Assembly (NCBI GenBank): GCA_021824285.1
Contig: JAKAKZ010000008.1
Location: 1-37,168 of the forward strand
Origin: a bacterium
GTDB taxonomy: Bacteria > Patescibacteriota > Patescibacteriia > SG8-24
Direction: 5' to 3'
Length of the DNA stretch: 37,168 bases
The notes beneath the pieces are model-generated. The model saw nothing but the letters and a program-made list of their open reading frames with translations, was not told where the DNA came from and did no database searches. This document shows positions 1 through 8,485 of the stretch, piece by piece. Position 1 is the stretch's first letter; every line of letters starts with the position of its first letter. The position numbers and the translations under genes are program-made.

Positions 1-1
1 C

Positions 2-379
2 ATCAATCTCAAGGGCAAGGACTGCGTGGTCGGCATGGACGTGGTCGATCCGGAGCTCGCCAAGAAGGGCCGGTTCGACCTGCTCGTGGTCATGGAGAAC
101 GGCTTCGGCAAGCGCACCAACATGACCGCCTACAAGACCCAGGGCCGGGGCGGCTCGGGTATCCGCACCGCGCACATTACCGAGAAGACGGGCGAAGCCG
201 TGCTCGGCATGATCATCAACGCCAAGGAGGAGCGCGACCTGCTCGTAGTCTCGCAGAAGGGCCAGATCATCCGCCTGCCGATCTCGAGCGTCAGCACGCT
301 CGGCCGCGACACGCAGGGCGTGCGCATCATGCGGTTCAAAGAGGATAAGGACGGCATCGCGAGCGTGACGGTGGTTTAG
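2..379 (+). CDS. gyrA: DNA gyrase subunit A, C-terminal end (5' truncated by window)
   Basis: Frame opens at base 2; GyrA C-terminal beta-pinwheel type repeats (DLLVVSQKGQIIRLPISSVSTLGRDTQGVRIMRF). Confidence 0.9.
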   Translation: MNLKGKDCVVGMDVVDPELAKKGRFDLLVVMENGFGKRTNMTAYKTQGRGGSGIRTAHITEKTGEAVLGMIINAKEERDLLVVSQKGQIIRLPISSVSTLGRDTQGVRIMRFKEDKDGIASVTVV

Positions 380-610
380 TGAAAATCTGACAGATGAAGA
401 CGGCTGCCGTTGATAACGGCGGCCGTTCTGTCTAAGCCGTCGGCGGGCGGTCTGCCAGCTCCGACCTGTTCGACGGCGGCCGCTCTCTGACTTGGCTGAA
501 TTACCGCCGTCTCACGCGGTCGTCGCCGACAGCCGCCCGCCGACTCATGCCACGCTCACGACGGGTGGGGATGGGACTGCTGTGAGTAGAAGATCCGTTT
601 CGTCTCCGCA
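350..610 (+). repeat. Copy 1 of diverged tandem duplication beginning inside the gyrA 3' end
   Basis: 350-375 gacggcatcgcgagcgtgacggtggt is identical to 664-689; diverged similarity continues through cacgcggtc and gactgctgt..gtagaag to about 610. Confidence 0.8.
439..544 (+). ncRNA. Candidate structured RNA, copy 1
   Basis: Outer stem GTCGGCGGGCGG (439-450)/CCGCCCGCCGAC (533-544), GACC/GGTC closing pair, inner stem GACGGCGG (472-479)/CCGCCGTC (504-511), loop motif CTTGGCTGAAT. Confidence 0.5.
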
Positions 611-663
611 GGGTCCTGTCGTCCGGTGTGAATTTTCTCTCATATCAGTTTTTTGGCATCTTT

Positions 664-928
664 GACGGCATCGCGAGCGTGACGGTGGTGTAGTCGGAAT
701 TCAGATATAAAAAGACCGGTTGCCGTTCATTGCGACAGCCGGTTTGTTCTTGCGCCGGCGGCAGGCTGCCTCCGCTGACCTGTTCAGTGCCGGCCCGTAT
801 TTATCTTGGTTGAATCGCCAGCACTTCACGCGGTCAGCGGAGTCAGTCTTCCGCCGGCCTGGTTCCCCGCTCACGATGGGTGGTGAGGGGGACTGCTGTA
901 GGTAGAAGTGCCGCTTCGGCTCCGCCGC
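664..928 (+). repeat. Copy 2 of the diverged tandem duplication, including a copied gyrA 3' tail and stop
   Basis: Aligns to 350-610 at an offset of about 314 nt. Confidence 0.8.
754..858 (+). ncRNA. Candidate structured RNA, copy 2
   Basis: 27-nt imperfect outer stem (754-780 with 832-858, 23/27 paired), inner stem AGTGCCGGC (786-794)/GCCAGCACT (817-825), loop motif CTTGGTTGAAT. Confidence 0.5.
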
Positions 929-1014
929 AACGTTATCTCTAGGCATGATTACGCAAGCGAATCACCACCGCGCCTTCCGCCGCCTCGCGCCCAATGTTAT
1001 ACTTTTCCCAAGCT

Positions 1015-1836
1015 ATGTCTTTCGCCCAGCGGCTCCGACAATCTGCCTCGGCTTTTTTCACGGATCTTTACCGCAGCTGTTTCGACATGGAATGGTACCG
1101 CGGCGTCCGCACGCGACCGGTGGGGGACTCGTTCCGCTACGCCGCCGCGCTGTTCGCGCTCTTCGCGGCACTCACGATCGCCGTCATGGCGCCGGGCATG
1201 GTGTCGCTCGTCGGCGACATCCGTGCGTGGACCCAGAGCAACCTGCCGGACTGGGCGGAATTCGGCGTCGACCACGGCCAGTTCTACACGTCGCTCGCCA
1301 TGCCGGCGGAGTTCAAGACCGACGGCGGCCGGATGGTCATTGATACCACCATCGCCGGAATGGAGTTCCCTCCGGCCTCCGCCGATACCATCGTCGTGGT
1401 CGGCCGCGACGCGGTGTTCATCCGCGACGGCGTGAATAACCAGCAAGCAGTCTCCTTCAAGGACACGCCGGGCTTCCGGACCGACAAGACCGCTTTCTTG
1501 GGTCTCATCGACCGTTGGGGCCCATGGTTGGCCCTGCTCATCCTGCTCCTGGCGGGGCTCGGCACCTTTTTGGCGCTTGTCGCCGCTGAAGGCGTCTTCG
1601 TGCTGCTGACGTCCGGCGTTATCGCGCTGTTTCTGCGCTTCGGGCGGACCAAGCTGACCTTCCGGCAGCTCCTGGCGACCGGACTCCATGCCCTGACCCT
1701 GCCGCTGGTCGTCGATTTCGTGACCGGTCTCTTCGGCCTCACCCTGCCTTTCGCCTTCCCCTTCATCTATCTGATGTTTTTCGCGGCCGTGCTGGCGGAT
1801 GAGCGGGCCCGGCCGGTTGAGGCGAATCGGGTTTAG
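1015..1836 (+). CDS. Multi-TM membrane protein, DUF1189-like
   Basis: MSFAQRLRQSASAFFTDLYRS start; several C-terminal TM segments; -10-like TATACT at 998-1003. Confidence 0.7.
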   Translation: MSFAQRLRQSASAFFTDLYRSCFDMEWYRGVRTRPVGDSFRYAAALFALFAALTIAVMAPGMVSLVGDIRAWTQSNLPDWAEFGVDHGQFYTSLAMPAEFKTDGGRMVIDTTIAGMEFPPASADTIVVVGRDAVFIRDGVNNQQAVSFKDTPGFRTDKTAFLGLIDRWGPWLALLILLLAGLGTFLALVAAEGVFVLLTSGVIALFLRFGRTKLTFRQLLATGLHALTLPLVVDFVTGLFGLTLPFAFPFIYLMFFAAVLADERARPVEANRV

Positions 1837-1837
1837 G

Positions 1838-1949
1838 GGTTTAAGAGTGTAAAAGTCTAAAGGTTAAAGTAAACCGCGCCTGCGAATGGCGCGGTTTGAT
1901 GTTTAAGTCGCACGACCTTTCGACCTTTCTACCCTTCGACCCTCAAACC
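1838..1949. repeat. C-poor/G-poor quasi-palindrome QP1
   Basis: ggtttaagagtgtaaaagtctaaaggttaaag ... acctttcgacctttctacccttcgaccctcaaacc around a terminator. Confidence 0.75.
1871..1897 (+). terminator. Hairpin terminator
   Basis: aaaccgcgcc-tgcgaat-ggcgcggttt. Confidence 0.7.
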
Positions 1950-2038
1950 ACCCACCTTGATATTTCCCCCCAAACCGGCTATTCTCCCGCCGTGTTCCCG
2001 CAAGGGACGCAGTTCTTTGCCAAGTCGGAGGTCAATCA

Positions 2039-3166
2039 GTGAAGGTCTCGTTCAAGGAACGTGTCGCGTCGCTGTTCAACCCGCATTCCGGGAAGAACAC
2101 CCCGCGCTACGGTTTCGGCAAGATCGTCGCCGACATTCTCTCCGGGCCGCGCTATTCCTACAGCACCTCCACCTTGGAGGAGCTCAGGCTGGCGGCCCGT
2201 CAGATCTGCATCAAGCAGCCGGAAATCGTCAACATCACCGGCGGCGACGGCACGCAAAGCCTCTACCTGACCGCGCTCATCAAGGAGTACGAGTCCAAGG
2301 GGCAGCCGCTGCCGAAGTTCATGGTCACGCCCGGCGGTACGCGGAACGTCTTGGCGCTCAACCTGGGCATCACCAACATGTCCGGCTGGGACTACGTGCA
2401 CCGCATCCAGCACAAGGTCGAGCGCGGCCTGCCGCTCGACACCGTTCAGCTGAACCCGCTCAAGATCAACGGTTCGTACGGGTTCATGTACGGCGCGGGC
2501 CTCGTGGCCCAGGGAGTCGAACTCTACTACGCCGGCGCGCCCTACCAGTGCGAGGACGCGGTCCGCGACTACGGCTTCGCCGAGGCGCTGAACGCGGAAA
2601 AGCTGCCCTGCCGCTTCAGCTGCCGGGCCGACAAGGCCGAACGCTACGGCGGCTGGTGCCCGAAGTGCGGCAAGAAGCTGCGCCGTCGGCTCGGTGACCG
2701 CCGCGCGCTCGAGGTCGCGGCCGAGGTCTTCTGGGACGAGCTCAAGTCCAAGCTGCTTTTCCGCAAGTCCCGGGAACTGATTACCAAGCCGGTGTACGCG
2801 GAGATCAGCCTGACCGGACACGAGGAGCCGTTCGCGCCGTTCCTGACGCATACCGGCATCTTCTGTTCCACGCTCGAGTACATGGGGCGCGGGTTCCGGG
2901 CCATGCCCGACGCGCGCAAGGAGCCCAACAACTTCATGCTCCGCACCATCAACCTGAGCTTCTGGGGGCTGGCGCGCAACCTGCCGTTCCTCTGGAGCGG
3001 CCTGCCGCTCCCCACCAAGCAGTGCTTCGACGCCGTGGTTCCGGCGCTGACCATCAAGTACAAGTCGCCGACGGTCAGGCAGATCGACGGCGACCTGAAC
3101 AAGGACGACCCGTCCCAGGTCGACCGTCTGGAGGCCGGGCCGCTCCTGACCTTCGTCGTGGGCTAG
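2039..3166 (+). CDS. Diacylglycerol kinase-like lipid kinase with embedded Cys4 motif (GTG start)
   Basis: GGDGTQ, PGGTRNVLALNLGI, SYGFMYGAGLVAQG and terminal DGDL...GPLLTFVVG match DAGK-cat/YegS-like motifs; CRFSCRADKAERYGGWCPKC insert. Confidence 0.75.
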   Translation: MKVSFKERVASLFNPHSGKNTPRYGFGKIVADILSGPRYSYSTSTLEELRLAARQICIKQPEIVNITGGDGTQSLYLTALIKEYESKGQPLPKFMVTPGGTRNVLALNLGITNMSGWDYVHRIQHKVERGLPLDTVQLNPLKINGSYGFMYGAGLVAQGVELYYAGAPYQCEDAVRDYGFAEALNAEKLPCRFSCRADKAERYGGWCPKCGKKLRRRLGDRRALEVAAEVFWDELKSKLLFRKSRELITKPVYAEISLTGHEEPFAPFLTHTGIFCSTLEYMGRGFRAMPDARKEPNNFMLRTINLSFWGLARNLPFLWSGLPLPTKQCFDAVVPALTIKYKSPTVRQIDGDLNKDDPSQVDRLEAGPLLTFVVG

Positions 3167-3171
3167 TCTTA

Positions 3172-3195
3172 CCCGCCGTTCTCGGCGGGTTTTTG
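3172..3195 (+). terminator. Hairpin terminator
   Basis: cccgccgttctcggcgggttttt. Confidence 0.75.
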
Positions 3196-3303
3196 CTGCC
3201 CAGGGGCGCGTAACCGCCTCATATCGGGACATGCTATAAGTAATTTTCAATGACAAGACATAAGTCGGGCATGCTAATATGCATGGGTGTGTAACCTGCG
3301 CAT

Positions 3304-5109
3304 ATGAAATTGACTCCCAAAACGCGTTTGGTCGTCGGTGCCGGCCTGATTCTTGCCATAGTCGCCATGCTGGCCGTTTGGCGCCAGTTGGATCTGCGGT
3401 CGGCCGACCGGCTGTCCGGCATTCCGTCCGTTGAGGGGCTGGCGGCACCTGAGAACGGCAGCTTGGCTGTAAGCGTTGAGGGATTCATATACGAGCCGTT
3501 CGGCACAATGAAACTTCAGGTGGCGGGGCTTGATGCCGAGGCGGCAACGTCAGTGGTGTTCACTGGGCGAACGGGAAAACGCATTACCGTCCCGGCGCTC
3601 GACGTTACGGCCGCGGGCCTGGAAGTGCCGGTGCCGCCGTTCATGTATGACGCCAAGAAGGGCGAGTTCACGCCGGACCAGGCCACGCTCATTGTGGTGC
3701 AGGCCAAGCGGGTCGGCGACAAGATGATGTTGCGCTCATCCAATAGGAGTCGGCAGTTTATGGTTTCGGCCCCGCAGCGGCCGCGCGGCAACGACGGTCA
3801 GGAAGCGAGCAGGTCGGTTGGGGCAATCGCTCAAATCGTGCTGTCTGTGGCGGAACAGCGGCTCATATCGTCCGCAGCCAAACTTCCGGAGGCGCAGGCC
3901 GAGGTCATCGCGGCCATCGACTCGGCGCGCGCCGGCATGACGGAACTGCGCGTCGGCATCGAAAAGATCAAGCGCAATCCGAACACGACCGTGAAGGTCA
4001 AGATGACCGACGGCTCCGCCGCGACGCTCGGACGGCAGGAAGTGGCGGCGCTCGATGCGCTTTTCAGCGGTTATCTCGGGCATTTCTCCTCTGGCAGGGC
4101 AGTAGGCGCCGGACGGCCGAATACGCTCTTTGCGCCTGCGGCAGAAGCGGCTAAAGGCAGTGCCTGCGTCGATGCCATCCTCGGCAATCCAAACACCGAA
4201 GCCGGCCTGTCGAACCTCGTCGTCTTCCTCTGCAACGTCACCGACGGCGACATGAAGCTGCTGCCCTCTAATGACGTGCTACCGTTCAATTTCTATTACA
4301 TGGCGCAGATGGCCGCATCCTTCGCTCTCGACGAGGCTTCGGGACCTTGGGGCTTGGCGGCCAAAATCGCTTCCGGTACCGAGCTGTCGATGGCCTTCGA
4401 TTTGGCCGTGAGCGGTAAGCTGCCGGAGCTGGGCGGAGTGTCGCTCGACCTATTGCGAGGCTTGGGAGGAGAAATAGCCGACATGATACTGAAGAACCGC
4501 GGCCTGCTGAAAACTGGACCGGGACTTTCGCAGCTGATGCTCTGTATCGACGCCTGGGACCTGCTCGCCAAGGCTTTTCCGAACCTGCACCTGCTTTCTT
4601 CCAAAGACATCCTGTTGGGCGTCAGGGATATCCTGATCGACATCGGCGAGCGGATGATAGATGGCACGCCACAGCCGCTCGTAGATGCGATGCCCGTGCC
4701 CGACGAGTCGTCTTATCTTGAATTGGGTCCGTCGGGTTTGGATGGAGGATACGATCCCATCGTCGGCCCTGACGCGGTGCCGGATACGATGCCCAGACCT
4801 TATTACGACGGCGCCATTACGCCGCTGCCGACGCCGCCAGCACCCCGCCCGACGCCTACTCCCGTTCCGACTCCGACCTGTTCGGAACAGAAGGAGGCAG
4901 CACTCAAGCAATGCCAAGCCGACTGCCCGAACGAAATGACAATTGAAGAATATAGCGATTGCACGGCGGGCTGCGACGGCGTTCGCGATCTGCTAGAGAA
5001 GTCGAACTGCTCTAATCGCTGCATCGGAGCCTGGACCAAATCCAAAACAGTCAGGTCAGATTGCATTCGGTCGTGCCTGAACGCGAATTATGCCGTGAAG
5101 TGCCCATAA
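3304..5109 (+). CDS. Secreted/membrane-anchored protein with Pro-rich linker and C-terminal four-CX3C domain
   Basis: N-terminal signal anchor (LVVGAGLILAIVAMLAVW), PTPPAPRPTPTPVPTPT linker, 10 Cys in the last ~76 aa. Confidence 0.8.
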   Translation: MKLTPKTRLVVGAGLILAIVAMLAVWRQLDLRSADRLSGIPSVEGLAAPENGSLAVSVEGFIYEPFGTMKLQVAGLDAEAATSVVFTGRTGKRITVPALDVTAAGLEVPVPPFMYDAKKGEFTPDQATLIVVQAKRVGDKMMLRSSNRSRQFMVSAPQRPRGNDGQEASRSVGAIAQIVLSVAEQRLISSAAKLPEAQAEVIAAIDSARAGMTELRVGIEKIKRNPNTTVKVKMTDGSAATLGRQEVAALDALFSGYLGHFSSGRAVGAGRPNTLFAPAAEAAKGSACVDAILGNPNTEAGLSNLVVFLCNVTDGDMKLLPSNDVLPFNFYYMAQMAASFALDEASGPWGLAAKIASGTELSMAFDLAVSGKLPELGGVSLDLLRGLGGEIADMILKNRGLLKTGPGLSQLMLCIDAWDLLAKAFPNLHLLSSKDILLGVRDILIDIGERMIDGTPQPLVDAMPVPDESSYLELGPSGLDGGYDPIVGPDAVPDTMPRPYYDGAITPLPTPPAPRPTPTPVPTPTCSEQKEAALKQCQADCPNEMTIEEYSDCTAGCDGVRDLLEKSNCSNRCIGAWTKSKTVRSDCIRSCLNANYAVKCP

Positions 5110-5174
5110 GGCGGCGATTTCGGCCGTCGGATCAGGCCCCGAACATTTTACCGCGCATCCGCACCTCCCACCCA

Positions 5175-5204
5175 TTGACAGCACTGCCCGTATTTGGCTA
5201 TAGT
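5175..5204 (+). promoter_or_regulatory. Sigma70-like promoter of rpmF
   Basis: TTGACA 5175-5180, 18-nt spacer, TATAGT 5199-5204. Confidence 0.7.
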
Positions 5205-5269
5205 TACGCCGTAAAACGGGTTCCTGCCGCCAAAGGCCGAAACCGCTGAACCATTTATTTAGCTGAACT

Positions 5270-5491
5270 ATGGGACTTCCTGGACATCGCAGGACCAGTT
5301 CTCACAAGCGCCGCCGCGCTGCCCATTTCGCCTTGACGAAGATTTCGCTCGCCAAGTGCCCGAAATGCAAGGAGCCGGTGCTGCCGCACCGCGCCTGCAC
5401 CAACTGCGGCACGTACGCCGGCCGGCAGGTCATCGCGCTCAAGAACCCGGTCGCCAAGAAAACCGGCCACGAGGGCCACAACCACGAATAA
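5270..5491 (+). CDS. rpmF: 50S ribosomal protein L32
   Basis: MGLPGHRRTSSHKRRRAAHFAL.. with CPKC..CTNCG zinc motif. Confidence 0.9.
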   Translation: MGLPGHRRTSSHKRRRAAHFALTKISLAKCPKCKEPVLPHRACTNCGTYAGRQVIALKNPVAKKTGHEGHNHE

Positions 5492-5497
5492 TAATTC

Positions 5498-5527
5498 ATG
5501 AAGCGAGCCTTCGCCGGCTCGCTTCAT
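5498..5527 (+). terminator. Perfect 12-bp hairpin after rpmF
   Basis: atgaagcgagcc-ttcgcc-ggctcgcttcat. Confidence 0.6.
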
Positions 5528-5550
5528 GCGCACATTAAGCCGAGCTCCTT

Positions 5551-6069
5551 ATGTCCAACCGTCATCTCGCCCGCACCATCGCGATGCAGTCCCTCTATCA
5601 GTGGGATTTCAACGGCCGTCCCAAGGACCGTCTCGATGCGATCGTGCAGGACAATATCACCGAATTCGCGCCCGATTTCGACGAGAAGGAGTTCATCGTC
5701 AAATTGGTCGAAGGCGTCATGGGACACATCGACGAGCTTGACGGCATCATCACCAAGTTCGCGCCCGACTGGCCCATCGACCAGATCACGGTCGTCGACC
5801 GCAACATCCTGCGCATCGGCGTGCACGAGCTGAAGTTCGAGGAAGGCATCCCGTCCAAGGTCGCCATCAACGAGGCGATCGAGTTGGCCAAGACCTTCGG
5901 CGGCGAGTCCTCCGGACGGTTCGTGAACGGCGTGCTCGGCGCGATCTTCAAGGAGATGATCGTGAAGGGACAGACCAAGGAGGCGGACAAGCAGGACGTG
6001 CCCAAGAAGGAGAAGAACGGCGAGAAGAAGAAAAAGGAGGAGGCGGAATCCGAACCGGCCAAGGACTGA
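5551..6069 (+). CDS. nusB: Transcription antitermination factor NusB with charged Lys/Glu tail
   Basis: [20 protein letters not shown]...[16 protein letters not shown]...[30 protein letters not shown]. Confidence 0.93.
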   Translation: MSNRHLARTIAMQSLYQWDFNGRPKDRLDAIVQDNITEFAPDFDEKEFIVKLVEGVMGHIDELDGIITKFAPDWPIDQITVVDRNILRIGVHELKFEEGIPSKVAINEAIELAKTFGGESSGRFVNGVLGAIFKEMIVKGQTKEADKQDVPKKEKNGEKKKKEEAESEPAKD

Positions 6070-6097
6070 TTTCCGCTTATTTAAGCCAAATAAGTAA

Positions 6098-6164
6098 CCA
6101 TCGGAAACGGTCGATGGCGGTCGCGGGCGAATCCCGCACCGCTGTGGACTGCAGCCGATATCGG
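6098..6164 (+). other. Hairpin-rich intergenic region nusB/rnc
   Basis: ccatcg/cgatgg (6098-6117), gcggt-c-gcggg/cccgc-accgc (6117-6142), palindrome ccgatatcgg (6155-6164). Confidence 0.4.
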
Positions 6165-6238
6165 GAGTGTGGAGAGGGAAGTGTGGAGCGTGGAGCCGTC
6201 AAAACTCCATGCTCCAAACTCCACGCTTCCCACTCCGC
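6163..6238. repeat. Quasi-palindrome QP2
   Basis: ggagtgtggagagggaagtgtggagcgtggag ... actccatgctccaaactccacgcttcccactcc. Confidence 0.8.
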
Positions 6239-6247
6239 ATCGCGACT

Positions 6248-6940
6248 ATGATGAAAGATTTTTCAAAGTTCGAAGAGAACGTCGGTTTCGTATTCAAAGA
6301 CAAGTCACTGCTGACGCAGGCCTTCGTCCACCGCTCTTACCTGAACGAGCACCCGTCCTTCGCGCTCGGGCACAACGAGCGTCTGGAGTTCCTCGGCGAC
6401 GCTGTGCTCGAGCTCGTCGTCACCGAGCACCTCTACGCCAACTACCCGAACCCGGAAGGGGAGCTGACTAACTGGCGCGCCGCGCTCGTGAACGCCAAGG
6501 CGCTCGCCGAGACGGCCAAGGAAATCGGGATGGAACAGTATCTCTACCTGTCGCATGGCGAGTCGAAGGATGCCGGCAGCAAGGCCAGGATGTACATTTT
6601 GGCGAACGCCATCGAGGCGCTCATCGGCGCGATGTATCTCGATCAGGGTTATGCGGGCGCCAAGGGCTTTATCGACCGTTACGTTCTCTCCCGCCTGCAG
6701 CATGTGCTGGACCACAAGCTCTACCTGGATCCGAAGAGCCGTTTTCAGGAAGCGGCGCAGGAGTTCGTCGGCGTCACCCCATCTTATCGCGTGCTCGAGG
6801 AGGTCGGTCCGGATCACGCCAAGCAGTTCACTGTCGGCGCCTATCTTGGCGAGGAACTCGTCGCCAAAGGTGTCGGGACTTCCAAACAGGAAGCGCAGAT
6901 TGCGGCCGCAGAGAAGGCTGTGGAGGTAAAGGGGTGGTGA
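6248..6940 (+). CDS. rnc: Ribonuclease III
   Basis: HNERLEFLGDAVLELVVTEHLY signature plus C-terminal dsRBD; start at MMKDF, not the upstream in-frame extension. Confidence 0.95.
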   Translation: MMKDFSKFEENVGFVFKDKSLLTQAFVHRSYLNEHPSFALGHNERLEFLGDAVLELVVTEHLYANYPNPEGELTNWRAALVNAKALAETAKEIGMEQYLYLSHGESKDAGSKARMYILANAIEALIGAMYLDQGYAGAKGFIDRYVLSRLQHVLDHKLYLDPKSRFQEAAQEFVGVTPSYRVLEEVGPDHAKQFTVGAYLGEELVAKGVGTSKQEAQIAAAEKAVEVKGW

Positions 6941-6946
6941 TCGGAC

Positions 6947-7070
6947 GGTTGAGAGTTGATAGTTCAGAGTTGAAAGGCTTGGGTAAAAACCGCGTAACTA
7001 CGCGGTTTTTCCTATTCAAATGAGATCGTCGGCGGCGACTCTCGACTCTCAACTCTCAACTTTGAACACC
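6947..7070. repeat. Quasi-palindrome QP3
   Basis: ggttgagagttgatagttcagagttgaaag ... gactctcgactctcaactctcaactttgaacacc around a terminator. Confidence 0.8.
6985..7010 (+). terminator. Hairpin terminator after rnc
   Basis: aaaaaccgcg-taacta-cgcggttttt. Confidence 0.8.
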
Positions 7071-7074
7071 GGCG

Positions 7075-7083
7075 TGGTATAAT
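7075..7083 (+). promoter_or_regulatory. Extended -10 promoter upstream of pilT
   Basis: TGG-TATAAT. Confidence 0.55.
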
Positions 7084-7120
7084 TATATTGATGCGCCGCC
7101 TGCGGCGCGCTACCCACGGT

Positions 7121-8197
7121 ATGACCACCATCAAATCAAACGAACCGCTTCGTCCGATCGACGCCATGGATCGGCTCTTCGAGCACACGGTCGAGATGGG
7201 CGCTTCCGATCTTCACTTGGTGGTAGGGAAGCCGCCGCTCCTGCGCGTTTCCGGCCTCCTGGTGCCGGTCGAGGGGGCCAAGGATCTGACCGCCAAGACG
7301 GCCGAGGAGCTGATAGACTCGCTGATGACAGTGGAGGAGAAGGCGCGTTTTTTGGCGAATAAGGAGCTCGATATCGCCCACCAGTCGCCCTCCGGCCGGC
7401 GCTTCCGCATCAACCTGCACTGGGAAAAGACCTTCCCGGCGCTCGCGGCGCGCGCCATCCCGTCTGAATGCCCGACGCTCGAAGGGCTGAACATGCCGGC
7501 CGTAGTGCACAAGATGGTGGACTATCCGCACGGCCTGGTGCTCGTGACCGGTCCGACGGGTTCCGGAAAATCCACGGCGCTCGCGGCCATGATCGACCGC
7601 ATCAACGAAGTGGAGTCGGGCAACATCATCACGCTCGAGGACCCGATTGAGTTCCTGTTCCAGCCCAAGAAATCGATTATCCGCCAGCGCCAGTTCGGAC
7701 AGGATTTCATCTCCTTCGACGACGCCCTGAAGCACATCCTGCGCCAGGACCCGGATGTCGTCATGGTCGGCGAAATGCGCGACCCGGAGACCATCGCAAC
7801 GACGCTGACCATCGCCGAAACCGGCCACTTGGTCTTTGCCACGCTGCATACCTACAGCGCCGCCCAGACCATCGACCGCATCATCGACGCCATGCCGCCG
7901 CACCAGCAGAATCAGGTCCGCTCCCAGCTGGCCCTGTCGCTCCGCGCCGTCATTTCGCAGCAGCTGCTGCCGCGCCAGGGCGGCGGCCGCATCGCGGCAC
8001 GTGAAGTATTGGTCAACAATCCCGCCATCGCCAACCTCATCCGCGAGAACAACATCGCCCAGATCAAGAACGTCCTGCAGACCTCGGCCAGCGAAGGCAT
8101 GACGACGCTGACGCAGGACCTCAAGCGGCTGATCTCTTCGGGCGAGGTCTCCAAAGAGACCGCCCAGCAGTACATCGTCGGTTCGGAGAAGCTCTGA
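7121..8197 (+). CDS. pilT: Type IV pilus retraction ATPase PilT (alternative start 7091)
   Basis: GASDLHLVVGKPPLLR, Walker A GPTGSGKSTALAAM, RQDPDVVMVGEMRDPETI, ATLHTYSAAQTIDRIID. Confidence 0.92.
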   Translation: MTTIKSNEPLRPIDAMDRLFEHTVEMGASDLHLVVGKPPLLRVSGLLVPVEGAKDLTAKTAEELIDSLMTVEEKARFLANKELDIAHQSPSGRRFRINLHWEKTFPALAARAIPSECPTLEGLNMPAVVHKMVDYPHGLVLVTGPTGSGKSTALAAMIDRINEVESGNIITLEDPIEFLFQPKKSIIRQRQFGQDFISFDDALKHILRQDPDVVMVGEMRDPETIATTLTIAETGHLVFATLHTYSAAQTIDRIIDAMPPHQQNQVRSQLALSLRAVISQQLLPRQGGGRIAAREVLVNNPAIANLIRENNIAQIKNVLQTSASEGMTTLTQDLKRLISSGEVSKETAQQYIVGSEKL

Positions 8198-8315
8198 CCC
8201 GCCGATGGCGGAGCGGCGGTTGTGCCCTGCCGCGCCGTTTGTTATACATTGGGGCAGGCTGTTCGGCAGATCAGACCACACAGCTGCAAGTTTCGATGTT
8301 TTTAGCCTTAACAAT

Positions 8316-8390
8316 GCGCCCTTAGCTCAACGGATAGAGCTCTGGTCTTCGGAACCAGTGATGGGGGTTCGATTCCCTCAGGGCGCACCA
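8316..8390 (+). tRNA. tRNA-Arg (TCG), CCA encoded
   Basis: Acceptor gcgccct/agggcgc, anticodon arm ctggt-cttcgga-accag, T-arm ttcgatt. Confidence 0.95.
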
Positions 8391-8396
8391 GCGAAG

Positions 8397-8418
8397 ACCG
8401 CACGCAAGTGCGGTTTTT
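8397..8418 (+). terminator. Terminator after tRNA-Arg
   Basis: accgca-cgcaag-tgcggtttttg. Confidence 0.65.
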
Positions 8419-8485
8419 GCGTTAATAGCCGATGGTCTAGTTGACCCTGGTTTAGCCACATGTCATCTTGGAATCATCCGTCGTC

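Noticed and set aside
908-1435. Arg/Ser-rich plus-strand ORFs at 908-1435 and 945-1343
   Set aside because: Out-of-frame overlaps with the 1015-1836 membrane protein; composition typical of spurious GC-rich frames.
2036-3448. 470-aa minus-strand ORF opposite the DAGK-like gene
   Set aside because: Shadow ORF of a GC-rich coding strand; no recognisable motifs and the plus-strand gene has clear family motifs.
4870-4884. 14-nt match (ctccgacctgttcg) between the secreted-protein gene and the gyrA-downstream RNA candidate
   Set aside because: A match of this length is expected by chance in 37 kb and no surrounding structure is shared.
6098-6165. Cobalamin riboswitch
   Set aside because: gcgggcgaatcccgc..accgctgtgg is superficially similar to part of the core, but I could not find a convincing B12 box and the downstream gene is rnc.
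6167-6247. N-terminal extension of RNase III
   Set aside because: Reads through quasi-palindrome QP2; the standard RNase III N-terminus begins at 6248/6251.
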